Shown here piece by piece: positions 1 to 10,496 of a stretch of 64,000 bases of DNA; the first letter of the stretch is position 1; every line of letters begins with the position of its first letter. Location: the NCBI GenBank assembly GCA_014529385.2, contig CM043944.1, positions 85,773,884-85,837,883 of the forward strand, given 5' to 3'. This stretch comes from Adiantum capillus-veneris (lineage: Eukaryota > Streptophyta > Polypodiopsida > Polypodiales > Pteridaceae). The notes below the pieces were generated by a model. The model was given only the letters and a program-made list of their open reading frames with translations, made no database searches and had not been told where the DNA came from. The position numbers and the translations under genes are program-made.

Positions 1-1302
1 ATTGCATCTCCTTTTGGACTGCAGCATCTTCCAATTCCTTGAATCTGCTGTGCAGATTCTCATTTTCTTTCTTGATGGACTTGAAAGTGAGGCTTTCTCT
101 TTCAATGTCTTGAGCTGGTCCTTGTTGTTGTCTGCTTTGTAAGTCTTTATTTGCTTTTGCAACTGATCCTCAACTCTAAGTGTACTTTCAGCTATCATCA
201 ACCTCTGTTTTCTTTCCAATTCTAGCTCTCTCTTCAGTGCCTCCACATCTTCTTGTGGTTGGGCCACTGGTGTTGCTGGTAGCAACGTCTTTTGCTGTTT
301 TGCTCTTTCTATCTCCCTTGCATGTATATCTGTCACTGTTCTCAAGTACTTTACTTCAATTTGTAAGTCATCAATTATGACTTGTAAATTTTTGACTGCC
401 TCCAGAGCATCTTGCTTTTCTTCCATCAACCTCTGGATTTGTTCATCTCTATCATTGACATCTTCAAGAAACACAGAGATGGTATCTTCACAAATAGCAT
501 TGTAACTTTCTGACTTCTGAAAATTTTCCTTGAGGAGGTCTATTTTGCTTTTGAGACCAGAGATCTCAGCATCTTTAATGCTGATCAGTGTAAGGTTGTC
601 GTCTCTTTGCTCCTGCAACTTCAGAACCTCTTGGTGGGTTGTCTCCATTCTCTTTTTGTTAGCCCTGTTCTGATCGGCTAACAACAGACTGTGCAGTTTT
701 ACTTGGTTTAGAAGAGTCTCCATTGCTCCCAAATCTAGGCTGATACTAGCTCCCAACTCAATTCCTTGAGTAGAGGATGCTGCTTGTTCTATTGTCAGAT
801 CCACCACTATCTGCTTGCCTTTATCAAGGTGAGATACTGTTCCAGTGGGTGGATGTTCATCTATCCTTTCTTCTTCTTCTCTATAGGGTGGTGTAGGGAC
901 TCTCTCATCATGATGTGAGCTCTCTGGATGTGGAGGAGAGTCGGCAGGTGGAGTTGGTTGCCTTTCACTTGCCACTGGCCTTGGAGAGGGAGGTGGTGCT
1001 TCCTCATCTATTGTAGTTGGCCTCAATTGATCTCTTAATGTTTGGAGATCCTCCTCTTCAAGTGGCAGCTCTGGCTCATCCGTAGCATTCCTCTCTTGGA
1101 TGTATCTTTCAAACCAATCCAACTCAAAGGCTGCATTGTTGGCATTCTTCGTTCTTAGTGTGTAAGAGCTACTAGAGGGTTTCCAGGTGGCGCCTACATT
1201 TCCTTGTAGAGATCTTTCTAGGACAAACACTTCTAACATTCTGTCCCTCTTGGCAATATTCTGCAGCTCTTCTCTTCTTCTGTCACAATCTTTCTTCCTC
1301 AT
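1..1302 (-). CDS. long coiled-coil ORF, open to the window edge (unrecognised; env-like position of element E)
   Basis: The minus strand is open without a stop from the ATG at 1300-1302 to position 1, at least 434 codons. After a charged start (MRKKDCDRRREELQ) there is a Pro- and Glu-rich stretch (EEAPPPSPRPVASERQPTPP) around codons 90-150. Then comes about 250 residues rich in Glu, Lys, Gln and Leu with heptad-like spacing (MEEKQDALEAVKNLQVIIDD), which reads as a long coiled coil. The last 30 or so codons before the window edge look shifted to a neighbouring frame, suggesting one indel near position 90. The ORF overlaps the end of the ORF at 1283-2413 in the next frame, inside an A/G-rich tract; they are probably one protein split by a one-base indel. 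I do not recognise the family. Position after the integrase, on the same strand, is where Athila-type elements carry an extra ORF. Confidence 0.6.
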   Translation of the reverse strand, partial: MRKKDCDRRREELQNIAKRDRMLEVFVLERSLQGNVGATWKPSSSSYTLRTKNANNAAFELDWFERYIQERNATDEPELPLEEEDLQTLRDQLRPTTIDEEAPPPSPRPVASERQPTPPADSPPHPESSHHDERVPTPPYREEEERIDEHPPTGTVSHLDKGKQIVVDLTIEQAASSTQGIELGASISLDLGAMETLLNQVKLHSLLLADQNRANKKRMETTHQEVLKLQEQRDDNLTLISIKDAEISGLKSKIDLLKENFQKSESYNAICEDTISVFLEDVNDRDEQIQRLMEEKQDALEAVKNLQVIIDDLQIEVKYLRTVTDIHAREIERAKQQKTLLPATPVAQPQEDVEALKRELELERKQRLMIAESTLRVEDQLQKQIKTYKADNNKDQLKTLKEKASLSSPSRKKMRICTADSRNWKMLQSKRRCN

Positions 1303-2413
1303 CCTTTCTCTCCTCTTCTCTTTTCTCTTGGGTACTCCTCGTAACCCTTTCCAGTGTGCGTCCTCCAATGGTGTTGATGGAAGGAGGGATTCTCCTTTTT
1401 GGTCTTTCATCAAGCTGTTGCCTTAGAATAAGCCAGTCATTCTGATGAGGGGCAGGCGGCATCTGATCTCTTGCTCCTATTGCATGATATATCAGCCTTG
1501 TAAGCACTTCTCGTCCTGCAATGTAACTGGGGTTGTCTTCCCGTATTCTTGTCACCTCTTCAAAAAAATACGAAGCATGATCTATGTAACATTCATATTC
1601 TGCTTTTATAACCCAAGTCATTGTTGTTGATAGAACTCCATGTGGTGTAGTATATCTGTTTGGTCTTTTGCTATAACTTAGCATGCACTGACTGTAGATC
1701 TGAGTGATTACCACAACCTTTTGGTTTGCTATGACCTTGAAGGAAGGCAATTTTGATTTTCTCAGGTAGACCACCAGATTCTTACTCCTTTCCCTCATGT
1801 TTAGCCCATTATCTGACACCTTCAGGGCTTCCTTGATAATCTCCTTGGTGATTTGAATCTCCATCATCTCATTGTCAAGCCCTGACACTCTGCAGGTTTC
1901 ATCTTCTTGGATTGTTTGAATTAATTGGTGCACCCTTTTGAAATCTATTCCCACCGGTGGTAGGGACACAAATTCCCATAACCCTACTTTCTTCAGCCAA
2001 GATCTTTGTGGGGACCTCTTCAAGTAGTTCTCTGCTTCTTTTGGGATCATGACTGTGTCCACTACATTGCCCTTGTCATCCACATAGGATCCCTGATAGA
2101 TTTGGAAAGCTGCTGCTTGTTGTTCATCTACTGGGATCCATGTGGCTGTTGGCTTCAGAGAGTGTGGCAACAGTGTGAAGGGTTGTGCATCATCCACTAC
2201 CAGCTTCTTGCCTTTCTTCTTGCTTGGGGAGGCTTCCATGGATCCTCTCATATGTGGTGTAGGTCGGAAGTCCGTGCGCGATGGATGAGCTCCTCGAAGT
2301 CTCGGATGCTGTAGGAAGCTCTCTCTCTCTCGGAAGGTGAAATGACACAAATGAGAGTTTTCTAGCCTATCTTCCCTATATGTGATCGGGGCTCCGACAT
2401 GAAATTTTTCCAT
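1283..2413 (-). CDS. unrecognised 376-residue protein, N-terminal half of the coiled-coil ORF
   Basis: ATG at 2411-2413, stop TGA at 1283-1285. The first 60 residues are basic and low in order (PSKKKGKK near residue 63). Residues about 85-330 look globular, with many aromatic and conserved-looking blocks (WIPVDEQQAAAFQIYQGSYV, LKRSPQRSWLKKVGLWEFVS, TRLIYHAIGARDQMPP). The end is an Arg/Glu-rich tail that runs into a purine tract, where the next frame continues as the coiled-coil ORF at 1-1302. I find no zinc knuckle, DSG, YXDD or DDE motif, so it is not gag-pol. It resembles in style the extra ORFs of plant gypsy elements, but the assignment is positional only. A second ATG at 2238-2240 (MEASPSKKKG) could be the true start. 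Confidence 0.55.
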   Translation of the reverse strand: MEKFHVGAPITYREDRLENSHLCHFTFRERESFLQHPRLRGAHPSRTDFRPTPHMRGSMEASPSKKKGKKLVVDDAQPFTLLPHSLKPTATWIPVDEQQAAAFQIYQGSYVDDKGNVVDTVMIPKEAENYLKRSPQRSWLKKVGLWEFVSLPPVGIDFKRVHQLIQTIQEDETCRVSGLDNEMMEIQITKEIIKEALKVSDNGLNMRERSKNLVVYLRKSKLPSFKVIANQKVVVITQIYSQCMLSYSKRPNRYTTPHGVLSTTMTWVIKAEYECYIDHASYFFEEVTRIREDNPSYIAGREVLTRLIYHAIGARDQMPPAPHQNDWLILRQQLDERPKRRIPPSINTIGGRTLERVTRSTQEKREEERKDEEERL

Positions 2414-3067
2414 CTTTTACTTGTGGCCATAATTTTTTGCGAGATGCGGTTTAGGCTCGCAAATTTTTTGATTTGGATCTCGTTTGCTCCAGTTCCACCA
2501 ATTTTTACAGATTTCTCCTTTTGGAGGTCCCGTCATGACGGTGGTTAGTTTTGCCCTATCACCTTCGCACTCCATATTTTTTTTGTGTCTTCTTTACCTT
2601 GCCCTGATCAGGTGTCTCTTCTGTTGCGTTTCCATCTGGATTATGGATTTTTTTCTTTATTTTTTGCTAGAAAAATAGCTCAAATTGAGCAAATAAATCC
2701 CAAATCAACCCAAAAATAGAAAATCTAACCTAGAAAAATACCAATAAATATACTAACACTATGTAGCTCACTCTTCTCTTGTCTATGTACATTCTCGCTC
2801 TCAATCATCAACTTTGGCCTATTTTTTTGCTGTTTTTCGACGGTTTTTGGCCAGTTTTGACTCGCTTTACAATGTATACACATCCCTCGGGGCTCATATA
2901 TGATCATTTGGTCCCCAATTTTGATTAATTACGAGGGAATATTCTTTTTCCAAAAATTACACAATAAAACGCAAAACTAGTTGAAAAATCAATCACAAAC
3001 ATTGCTCTCTATATATATGACGCGAGTTTGCATTTGGAATGCCTCCCCCCCTCCTGGTTGGAGTCCT
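2414..3067. other. AT-rich non-coding stretch inside element E
   Basis: No supported gene. The sequence is A/T-rich with many short ORFs on both strands and no domain motif. It separates the coiled-coil ORF from the second retropepsin-like region and would be the leader or promoter region of the extra ORF if that ORF is expressed separately. I see no convincing TATA box tied to a start. Confidence 0.5.
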
Positions 3068-3290
3068 CCCGGACGCCCGGGGCGGTCACTTTTTAGAATG
3101 CGTATGCTATCACGTGAGTTAACCGGAGAGGATTATTAAAAGATCAAAATGTATACATACAGAGGGGGGTGGGGGTTTTTTAAATAGGCACGTAGTGTAA
3201 ATATAGTATGTATATTGAGGTATTATTAATAACCTCTTGAACGCACGTGATATACGAAGCTTTTGATAAGTGACCGCCCTGGGCCCGGAC
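3068..3290. mobile_element. 209-bp MITE-like inverted-repeat element, copy 1, flanked by CCCGGAC
   Basis: The body is 3075-3283. Left end GCCCGGGGCGGTCACTT and the reverse complement of the right end CCCAGGGCGGTCACTT match closely, and weaker inverted similarity continues inward through CACGTGAGTT / CACGTGCGTT for about 50 bp. Direct copies of CCCGGAC flank it at 3068-3074 and 3284-3290. The centre holds a G-run (AGGGGGGTGGGGG) and AT-rich DNA with no ORF. The same flanks and end structure recur at 59918-60103, so this is a family. The superfamily is not clear from the ends. Confidence 0.7.
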
Positions 3291-3435
3291 GACAGGGTAT
3301 CGTCAAGGGTATGTGCTGTGCATGGGTTAAAAATTGTGCTAATGCGTGGGCTTGTAGTGTGGCCCTATTTGATGAATACTCAGTCAATGCATGGAAAAAT
3401 TAATGCTGTGCTAGGAGAGGGAATAAGCAAGATGC

Positions 3436-3828
3436 TTATTGGCATTTGACGTCGAGGTTTCCTATTTCTTGTTGATTTGGTTGTCGGATTTTCTTTGCAA
3501 GTAAAAGTTGTAACTCTACAACTCTTTGTTTGATTGTCTTCTTTGCAAAAGTTGCTTGGGTTGCCGCTACTGTCGATATGGCCGTGGACTCCGTGGACAG
3601 AATTGTCGTGGCTGAATTGGACGTCATCTTTTTCTCTTTTGCTTGCCATTTGTAGCTTTGTTTTGGATACGTTTGTAGGTTTATTGCTTTGTCCTTGGTC
3701 GTCATTGGTGTTCTGCTGATCGACACCCACATAGATCGGTTTGCCGATTTCCTATGTAGTGAGTGTCTGCCTGCTGGTGTTGCTTGTACTGAAGGGAGTT
3801 CCTTTGGGGATCCAAATGCAAGTCGCAT
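3436..3828 (-). pseudogene. decayed C-terminal tail after the second protease domain of E
   Basis: An open stretch of 130 residues on the minus strand follows the 3752-4756 ORF in another frame. It is rich in Lys, Gln, Thr and Ala with no recognisable motif. An overlapping frame (3380-3730) is also open, so the true reading is uncertain. It is best read as a degenerate continuation of the polyprotein. Confidence 0.3.
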
Positions 3829-4756
3829 TTAAGTGGTTACTGAGCATACTCTTCAGGATCCATATATTTTTTATTCCCTTGGTTGTTGGTTTAACTGTGT
3901 TCTTCTGTTGACTTCTGCTGTTGTATTGTGGTTTGTATGCCTGGTCACCTCTATCCTTCCGTACCCCTACTTTTTTTTCACGTGTTGCTAACCTTGATCT
4001 ATTCACTGTTGTCTGTGTTGTCTTATTTTTGTAGTGAACATGGTTGGTAGTTCCTTGGCTGTTCTCCATGGGTATCGTGTTGTGCTTTATTGGCACCCAT
4101 CCTTTTTGTTCTTTATCCAGTGATCGTGGTGCTATTATCTGGTTCTTCCGGGTTGTTTGAGCAAAGGCTACCACCTGTTGTTCTAGTGCATGCTGAATTT
4201 TGACTGTATCCGAATTCCAATGGATCTGCACATTATACTCTTTCTGCCAAGGTTGTCCTAACAACATGGGGTGTAGTGTGCTCGCATCCTCAACCACATA
4301 AAACTTGTGGGGGTAAACATATTGATGTATTTGTACATGCAATATTGTCCACCCCAATGTTCCTAGCGAATGTGATGTACTACTTTCCAGGGCTTGTTGA
4401 GTAGGATGTAGTTGATCTTCGAGCTTGAGCTGTTTATATGATTTGTAAGAGATCATATTTGCTTGAGCTCTGGAATCAAGCAATGCCGTCGATTCAACTT
4501 GATTGCTACCCTCTTTGACTGCAATTATTGGTTCCACTGTGTCTTCACCAAAATTCGTTAATCGAATAGCATTTATTTGCAACGGTGATCCACTTTGTTG
4601 TTGTTGTCGTAGAAGCCTTCTTTTTGCAATGTGTTCTTTTGCCTCTGCTTGTGCTTCTTCTCTACCCTCTGTTTCTTCTTCATCCGTTGTTTTTCTTGAT
4701 GGATTTGTTGAAGCATATCCTGTGTTAGTGATAAATGATACCTTTTTAACCGACAC
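3752..4756 (-). pseudogene. second retropepsin-like domain located downstream of the integrase (element E)
   Basis: The 334-residue ORF contains a complete retropepsin-like block. The catalytic-type motif is ALLDSRAQANMISY at about residues 90-103, where the usual DSG has become DSR. A flap-like region follows, and then the hydrophobic HPMLLGQPWQKEYNVQIHW near residues 166-184, which matches the ILG..W..... part of gypsy proteases. Element E already has its own protease at 8813-9184, so this is a second one in an unusual place. The preceding integrase C-terminal ORF (4573-4875) overlaps it in the next frame across a Lys/Gln/Glu-rich linker, so integrase and this domain were probably one reading frame split by a small indel. 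The remaining 140 residues are low-complexity. A separate nested element is the alternative explanation, but no LTR or RT accompanies it. Confidence 0.6.
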
Positions 4757-6359
4757 CCACTAATCCAATTTGGCATTTCTTCTCCTGCCAATGTAGCAAG
4801 TTTGACAGCTCCACTTTGTGATAAGTCACTAATCACAAAGGGTCCCATCCTTGGCTTTTTAAGTTTTTTTGGCATGTTGCTTCAAAGTGTAAACAAGTAC
4901 ATAATCACCTGTTTTGAACTCTTTCGTACGCACATGCTTGTCAAAAAACTCTTTTTGTCTTCTCTTTTTAGCATAGATCGAAGCTACACTCTCAGTCGAA
5001 GTTCATCTAGCTTTTCAAGATCATCTATTCTTGAAGAGAGCTCATGCCCTGTCCATTCTAAGCGTTTCGCTACTCATAGAGTTGGAACTAAAAACTCTAT
5101 GGCTAATATAGCGTTTAGACCAAACACCATGTTGTATGGTGTGGTTCCGATTGATGTTTTGTAAGCTACCTTGTATGCCCATAGTGTTGAGTGTAATTGC
5201 TGATCCCAGTCTGTCCTTGACTCTGGTACAATTTTAGTCAAAACAGTGCATAGTGTTTTATTTGTGGCCTCGGCTTGTCCATTTGCCTGTGGATTAGTAC
5301 GAAGCAGATTTTCTATGTATGGCCTGAATTCCTCTAGCAGATATTCAATGACTTCATTAAGAAAATTTGTTCCTCGACCATTGACAATTTCTATTGGTAA
5401 TATGTATCATACAAAGACATTATCATACAAAAATTGTGCAGTGGTTCTTGCGTCTGCTTTTTGTGTTGCTTTAGCTTGAGTCCATTTTGTGAGATAGTCC
5501 GTAGGCACAATGATATATTGGGTATGGGTGCAATATGCAGGGGGTGAAATAGGTCCCACAAAATCAATTCCCCATTTTGCAAATGCCCGTGCTCCCATCA
5601 TTGGCCGTAGTGGCATCTCATCTCTCTTTATCGGCACCTTAGTGCGCTGACATGCGTCACAATGCTTTACAAACTCCTCAGCATCCATGTGCAATGTAGG
5701 CCACCATATTCCTATGGTTAAGACATTTTTTGCCGTCTTATCGTCTGAAAAATGGTTCCACTTATTCCTCCATGTGCGTGTTCTAGCATCAGCAGGTATT
5801 CACTTTCACTTGCACATATTCTAAGTTGATTGTCCTTTCCTCTCTTGTAGAGTTGATTTCCAATTAAATTAAAGTCTCAAGCCTCCAACTCTATAGCCCT
5901 TTTTCGCGCTTTTGTTATGTTTTCAGGAAATGTCCTTGTTGTTAAGAAATCAATGATATATTGACTCCATGCAGGTGCAATGTTTACTTGAAACAATGTC
6001 ACGTGATCCACCGATCATTTGGCACTACATATAGTACAATTGTTAACATAAGCAAGTGTGTCAGCATACATAGTTGGCCAATAAACTCCTAAGTGTTTCA
6101 ATCTTTGGTGTGTTTTCATTGTTGAACAATGAAATGGACAATCCTGGATGTGTGCTTCTTCAAGATAACACTCGAATTCCTCTGGATTTATACATAATCG
6201 TAGAATTTGGTCCGAGCCTAGATGGTACAGTCGCCCTACAATCAACTGAAAGTTTTTTGTTTGTTGAAATGTTTGTTGTTTGGATCTGTCCTCTTTGTTA
6301 TCAAATCTTCCTCCAAAGGAAATAATGCTAACAATTTCCTGAGACCATTTGGGTATCAT
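4573..6359 (-). pseudogene. integrase of element E (broken into several frames)
   Basis: Three pieces can be followed. At 6015-6359 is the zinc-binding HHCC region (HQRLKHLGVYWPTMYADT, then CTICSAK). At 5407-5694 is the start of the catalytic core, with C..C and GIDFVGPISPP carrying the first Asp. From about 5400 to 4990 an open stretch holds IVNGRGTNF, where the second catalytic Asp is Asn, and PQANGQAEATNK with the catalytic Glu. At 4573-4875 is the C-terminal domain (PKKLKKPRMGPFVISDLSQS). The wording around the third catalytic residue is typical of the Athila/Tat group. The Asp-to-Asn change is a G-to-A transition and would inactivate DNA joining. Several frameshifts separate the pieces. 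Confidence 0.8.
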
Positions 6360-6404
6360 TTGAATATTGAAAAGATAAGCATCAGGTATGTCATCATCTA
6401 CTCC

Positions 6405-6929
6405 TTAAGGAGCTTCCCCGTTTTGTAGCCTTGAAAGATGATCCACCTGTAGATGAGTTTTACCCTTTTTTACTACCATTGTGAAGTCAAACTCTAGCAA
6501 TATAATAAACCAGCGTACAATTCTCCCAGTATTGCATGGTTTATTTACTAGATACAAAAGATCTTGATGATATGTGAAGAACACAAATTTGTTTGCAAGC
6601 AAGTAATGCCGAAATTTCTTTATAGCATAAATCATTCCTAATCCCTCTCTTTCTGTGGTGGTGTAGTTCTTTTCTGCACTATTTAGCTGTCGGCTTGCAT
6701 AACAAACTGGGAAATCCATTGTTCCATCTCCAGGTTGAGCCAGAATACTCCCAATTGCATATGCAGATGCATCAATGTGAACATGAAATACCTTTTCCCA
6801 ATCTAGTGCTTTAAGTACAGGTGCTGATACAAGGTTTTCCTTAAGATTTTGGAATGAAGTTGCACACTCCTCAGTCCAGTCGAAACTCACTAATAAGCGA
6901 TATAGTGGTTGTGTAATGACCGCATACAT
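6405..6929 (-). pseudogene. RNase H domain of element E
   Basis: 174 residues. It begins with the connection region after RT (PLYRLLVSFDWTEECATSFQ). Then comes the RNase H core with VHIDASAYAIGSILAQ holding the first acidic residue, YASRQLNSAEKNYTTTEREG with the active Glu region, and the end motif QVDHLSRL (the usual VADALSR). The domain removes RNA from the RNA-DNA hybrid during reverse transcription. It is in a different frame from the RT at 7033-7935, so a frameshift lies between them near 6950-7030. Confidence 0.85.
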
Positions 6930-7032
6930 ATATATGAATCTTTGATAATATCCGCAGTGTCACATGAAGGATTGTACTTGTTTGGCATTAGTAGGCCTGG
7001 GCAAGTCTGCTATGACTCTAACTTTGTTTAGG

Positions 7033-7935
7033 TCAGTTTGTTATGCCATTTCTTGAGACAATATGTCCTAAGATTCGGCCTTGTCTTACCATAAAAATGC
7101 ACTTTTCCGGGTTGAGACGGATTCGATATGTTCTGCACTTCTCAAATACCTTTTGTAAATGGTCAATATGTTCTTCTCGTATAAGAGAGTGGACACAGAG
7201 ATCATCCATATATATTTCTAAGAATATTCTCAGGTATTCTTTGAACGCATGAGTCATTAACCTTTGGAAGGTAGCTGGGGCATGGGTTAGGCCAAAAGGC
7301 ATAACTCTATACGCATATATTCCCCACTCTGTGGCAAATGCTGTTTTGTGTTGATCCTCTATTGCAATTGCCAATTGCTTATACCCCAAAAACCCATCTA
7401 AAAAGGAATAAGCCCGTTTTCCAGCCACCCTCTCAAGCACATATTCTGTGATTGGCAAGGGAAAATTATCCTTTATTGTGGCAACGTTCACTTTTTTTAG
7501 GTTCACACACACACACACACGCAGCTTTCCGTTCTTTTTGGGGACAACCACAATGGGTGACACCCAATCTGTATGCTCGATTTCATAGATGAATTCAACA
7601 TCCATCATCTTGTCAATCTCTTCTTTGATTCGTTTAGCGAATGTGTCATTATATATGTAAAGGCGTTGTTTGCTAGGTTTGGCATTTGATTTCAAAGGAA
7701 TTGTATGTTGGCATATCGATGGATCAACTCCTTTGAGGTATTTGTAGGACCATGCAAACATATCTTTATACTTCTTGAGAAGTTGTGTTAGCCTTTCTTC
7801 TTCTTCAGGCTCTAAATCATTTGCTATATAGACAGGCTGAGGCTCTTCTCCTGGTGCAGTGAGGCCTATCCGTTTTTCATTTTTCGGCCCATCATAAGAT
7901 TCCTGGTTTATTCTTTCCTTTATTGGTGGCGTCAT
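7033..7935 (-). pseudogene. reverse transcriptase of element E
   Basis: 300 residues from ATG at 7933-7935. In order: N-terminal stretch leading to HTIPLKSNAKPSKQRLYIYN, the WVSPIVVVPKKNGKLRVCV block, the RT core SFLDGFLGYKQLAIAIEDQH (first catalytic Asp), AYRVMPFGLTHAPATFQRLM, and IYMDDLCVHS, the YXDD active site. Then LNPEKCIFMVRQGRILGHIV. This is the polymerase of the Ty3/gypsy element. The wording is closer to the Athila/Tat branch than to gypsy A-C. A short CA run (7503-7521) lies in the coding frame and encodes RVCVCVNLKK. The reading frame is broken on both sides. Confidence 0.88.
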
Positions 7936-8039
7936 TATGATTTTTGGATAGTGAATTTTCCATAATGGGATGGTACATTCATGTTCCCTTTTTCTGAATC
8001 CTCCCTCCCTTCACTTTCTTCTTCAGTAGTCCATACCTC

Positions 8040-8753
8040 TCATAATAACCGTTTTAGTTCTTCGTATTTCTTTTTACACTCCATTTTGGTCCACTCTAGA
8101 TCTTTGGTCTTTTCCTGTTTTGATTGTTGAGACTTTCTTGATTTTCTTTCTGCTTTAGTCTTCTGTGCTTGTTTTATTTCCTCATGTGTCCTTTCCCTTC
8201 GAACTCTTGAGAATCTTCCTGATATTTGGTCTTTTACACAATCCTCTCTCTTGACAAGCATTAGATAGTGAGTTTTATCTTTTATCCTGGGCATTAGGTT
8301 CTCTCTAATTTTGTTTTTTGCTCTTTTTTTTTAATAGAGTTCCTGGCGTCTAAGATGTTGATTTGCAAAATCATAAAACTTGATATTCGCAGTTGTCTCC
8401 CCATGCTCGCTTCAGCTGTCTGAACACTCGTTATCTGCATCGTGACTTAATTCCAGATGCTCAGAGGAGTCATAAAACTCTTCTTGTTCTGGTGAGTCTA
8501 CATTCTCATCTCCTACTGGTATAAGGCTTACCATGTAATAGGGTAGCACATCATAGCCATGCTTATTGCAAAATTTTGTCATTGGGCTATCTGTAATGGT
8601 ACAGACATCCAATGTTGCTAGTATGTGTTCCCATTCCAGAGGTTCTAAGGCATCTTCGGGAAAAGGTTCATGAATGTAATCCTTGTCCTCCATAGCTCTT
8701 TCTAAGATGCATTCCTCTCTTTTTAAGCTCCCACAATGTGATGCTCCGCACAT
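8040..8753 (-). pseudogene. spacer between protease and RT of element E
   Basis: Two open pieces in different frames: 8412-8753 (113 residues, acidic, ending SEHLELSHDADNECSDS) and 8040-8294 (84 residues, Lys/Arg/Gln-rich, coiled-coil-like). Neither has a motif I recognise. They occupy the linker that gypsy polyproteins carry between protease and RT, and continuity of strand suggests they were one frame. Function unknown. Confidence 0.4.
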
Positions 8754-8812
8754 CCAACTCTTTTTTCTGTCCTAACCATGTTGGGAGTTCGGACCTTGCC
8801 AATGTAGCTGAA

Positions 8813-10496
8813 TCAAACTCTTCCAATGGTGTCTTGGTTCACATCCTTGTAACTATGGTCTTTTAGGTATATTTTGGTTGTAGTCTCCCCACGTTTGAGG
8901 TATATGTGGTTGTAACCCCAATCCTGGACCATCTTTAATTGTCTTATGAATGGTCTTCCCAAGATGATCTCGTAATTGTTCTTTTTGTCGAAATCAACTA
9001 TTCCAAATGTATGCTCAAACTCGATTCCGCAAGAGGTGAAAATTACTTTTTCTAAAAGTCCTAGAGGCTTTTCCATGAACCCATCTGCTAGTTGCAATTT
9101 CATTCTGGTAGCTCTCAAAGCCGGCTTTCCCCATTTTTTCCAGATTTCTTTGGTGACGATAACGACTCCTTGCTCCACTGTCAAGAATAGATTTGGATAC
9201 TACTCCTTGCAATTCTACTGGTAGTGTGGTATTGCCATCTTCTCCCTCGCAATATTCTCCAACCTTGTTTAAAGGTACAGGCCTGGTGTTTAGTTGAGGC
9301 TTGTCCAATTCTCTGATCCCTTCTTGAAGCTTTGAGGTAGGGTCTTTTACTCCAAATTTTTCTAAGCATTTGCCTACGGTGGTCCACATGTTTGGTCGTA
9401 ACCTCAGGAGTTCGGCTAACGCGATTGTGCATGCCATAGGGGTGGACAATAACTCAATCAACCCTTGTGAATCCATCACTCTGTTGGAAGAAAGTCTTTG
9501 AGATGGGATTGCTCTCACCTCAGACTTAGCTTCATACTCCCCTAGGTATGAGGGTAGAGTTTTTAGTGAGTCTGGTTGGCTGTGCTCCGAACTAATTGAA
9601 CCCTGGTCTCCCCCGTGTGAATGCATATCAAAGTTCATTTGTGATCTTGCTTCAAACTCTTCAATGGGAGGTAAGATCCCTTTTTTCTCCTTTCTTGTGC
9701 TATTTATTTGGTGGTTCACCCTGTTAGCTTCATTTTCTTCCCGGATTTGCTTCCACAAGTCATCTAGACTCTTACAATCCTTACCCATTTCTACCAATGT
9801 TTTAGGCTGGAAACTATCAATTGTCTCATCTGTTGTATTTGGCACTATGATAGGTTCTCTCCTAGACTCAGAGGCAGTCATGAGTCTCTCCTTCATGTCT
9901 ACTTGTTTCTCTAGAGTTGGTTTGATAGCGGTTGGTGCTGGTACCTCGTGCCAACTTGCAGGTTTATCAAGTGAATTTTCTATCAAGGATTGGGCTGTTT
10001 CAATCATCTTTTGACACATTTCTAACCTTTGTTTTTCTATTTCCACATATGGATAAGAGATCCATCTTTGCTCTTGGGTTTGGTTGTTTTTGAGTTTGGC
10101 TTCGTATGCTTTTAAAAGTGCATCCAGCTGCTCATTTACTTTTTCTACCAGCACTGATCCTCCTGATCCTGCGCTTCGGGGTTCCTTTACTTCCTCGAGC
10201 CCTATTGTTGTCGCAGTGGGTGAGCTTAAACTAGTTAGATCCTCTAACCGCTCTAATCTATTCTTTGTGTATTTTAACTCCTCGGATAGAGCCGTTTGCT
10301 CTCGTTCTCTTCTGGCTTTCATATGTGCCTTTCTAGCTTTCCAAGTGCTTCTCTGATTTTTCGTTTCTGCACTTGGGGCATCGGTCTTTGGCTCGGTCTT
10401 TGGCTCTTCAATTATGGGTTTGTTTGTCATTCTTTGAGCTTGTGCTCGTGTCATTGCCTGAATAGGTATTACCTGTCTCGTTTTCTGACCCTCCAC
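8813..10496 (-). pseudogene. Gag C-terminal region and retropepsin of element E
   Basis: The ORF 9015-10496 (493 residues) begins with a Lys/Arg/Glu-rich coiled-coil section (residues about 40-180), continues with a long low-motif section, and near residue 440 reaches SKSILDSGA, the catalytic Asp motif of a retropepsin. The frame then fails. The protease continues in the overlapping ORF 8813-9184: VVIVTKEIWKKWGKPALRAT, a flap region, then NNYEIILGRPFIRQLKMVQD, matching the ILGRPF motif of gypsy proteases. Thus a one- or two-base indel lies about 9170-9190, just after DSGA. The protease would cut the Gag-Pol polyprotein during particle assembly. Confidence 0.75.
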
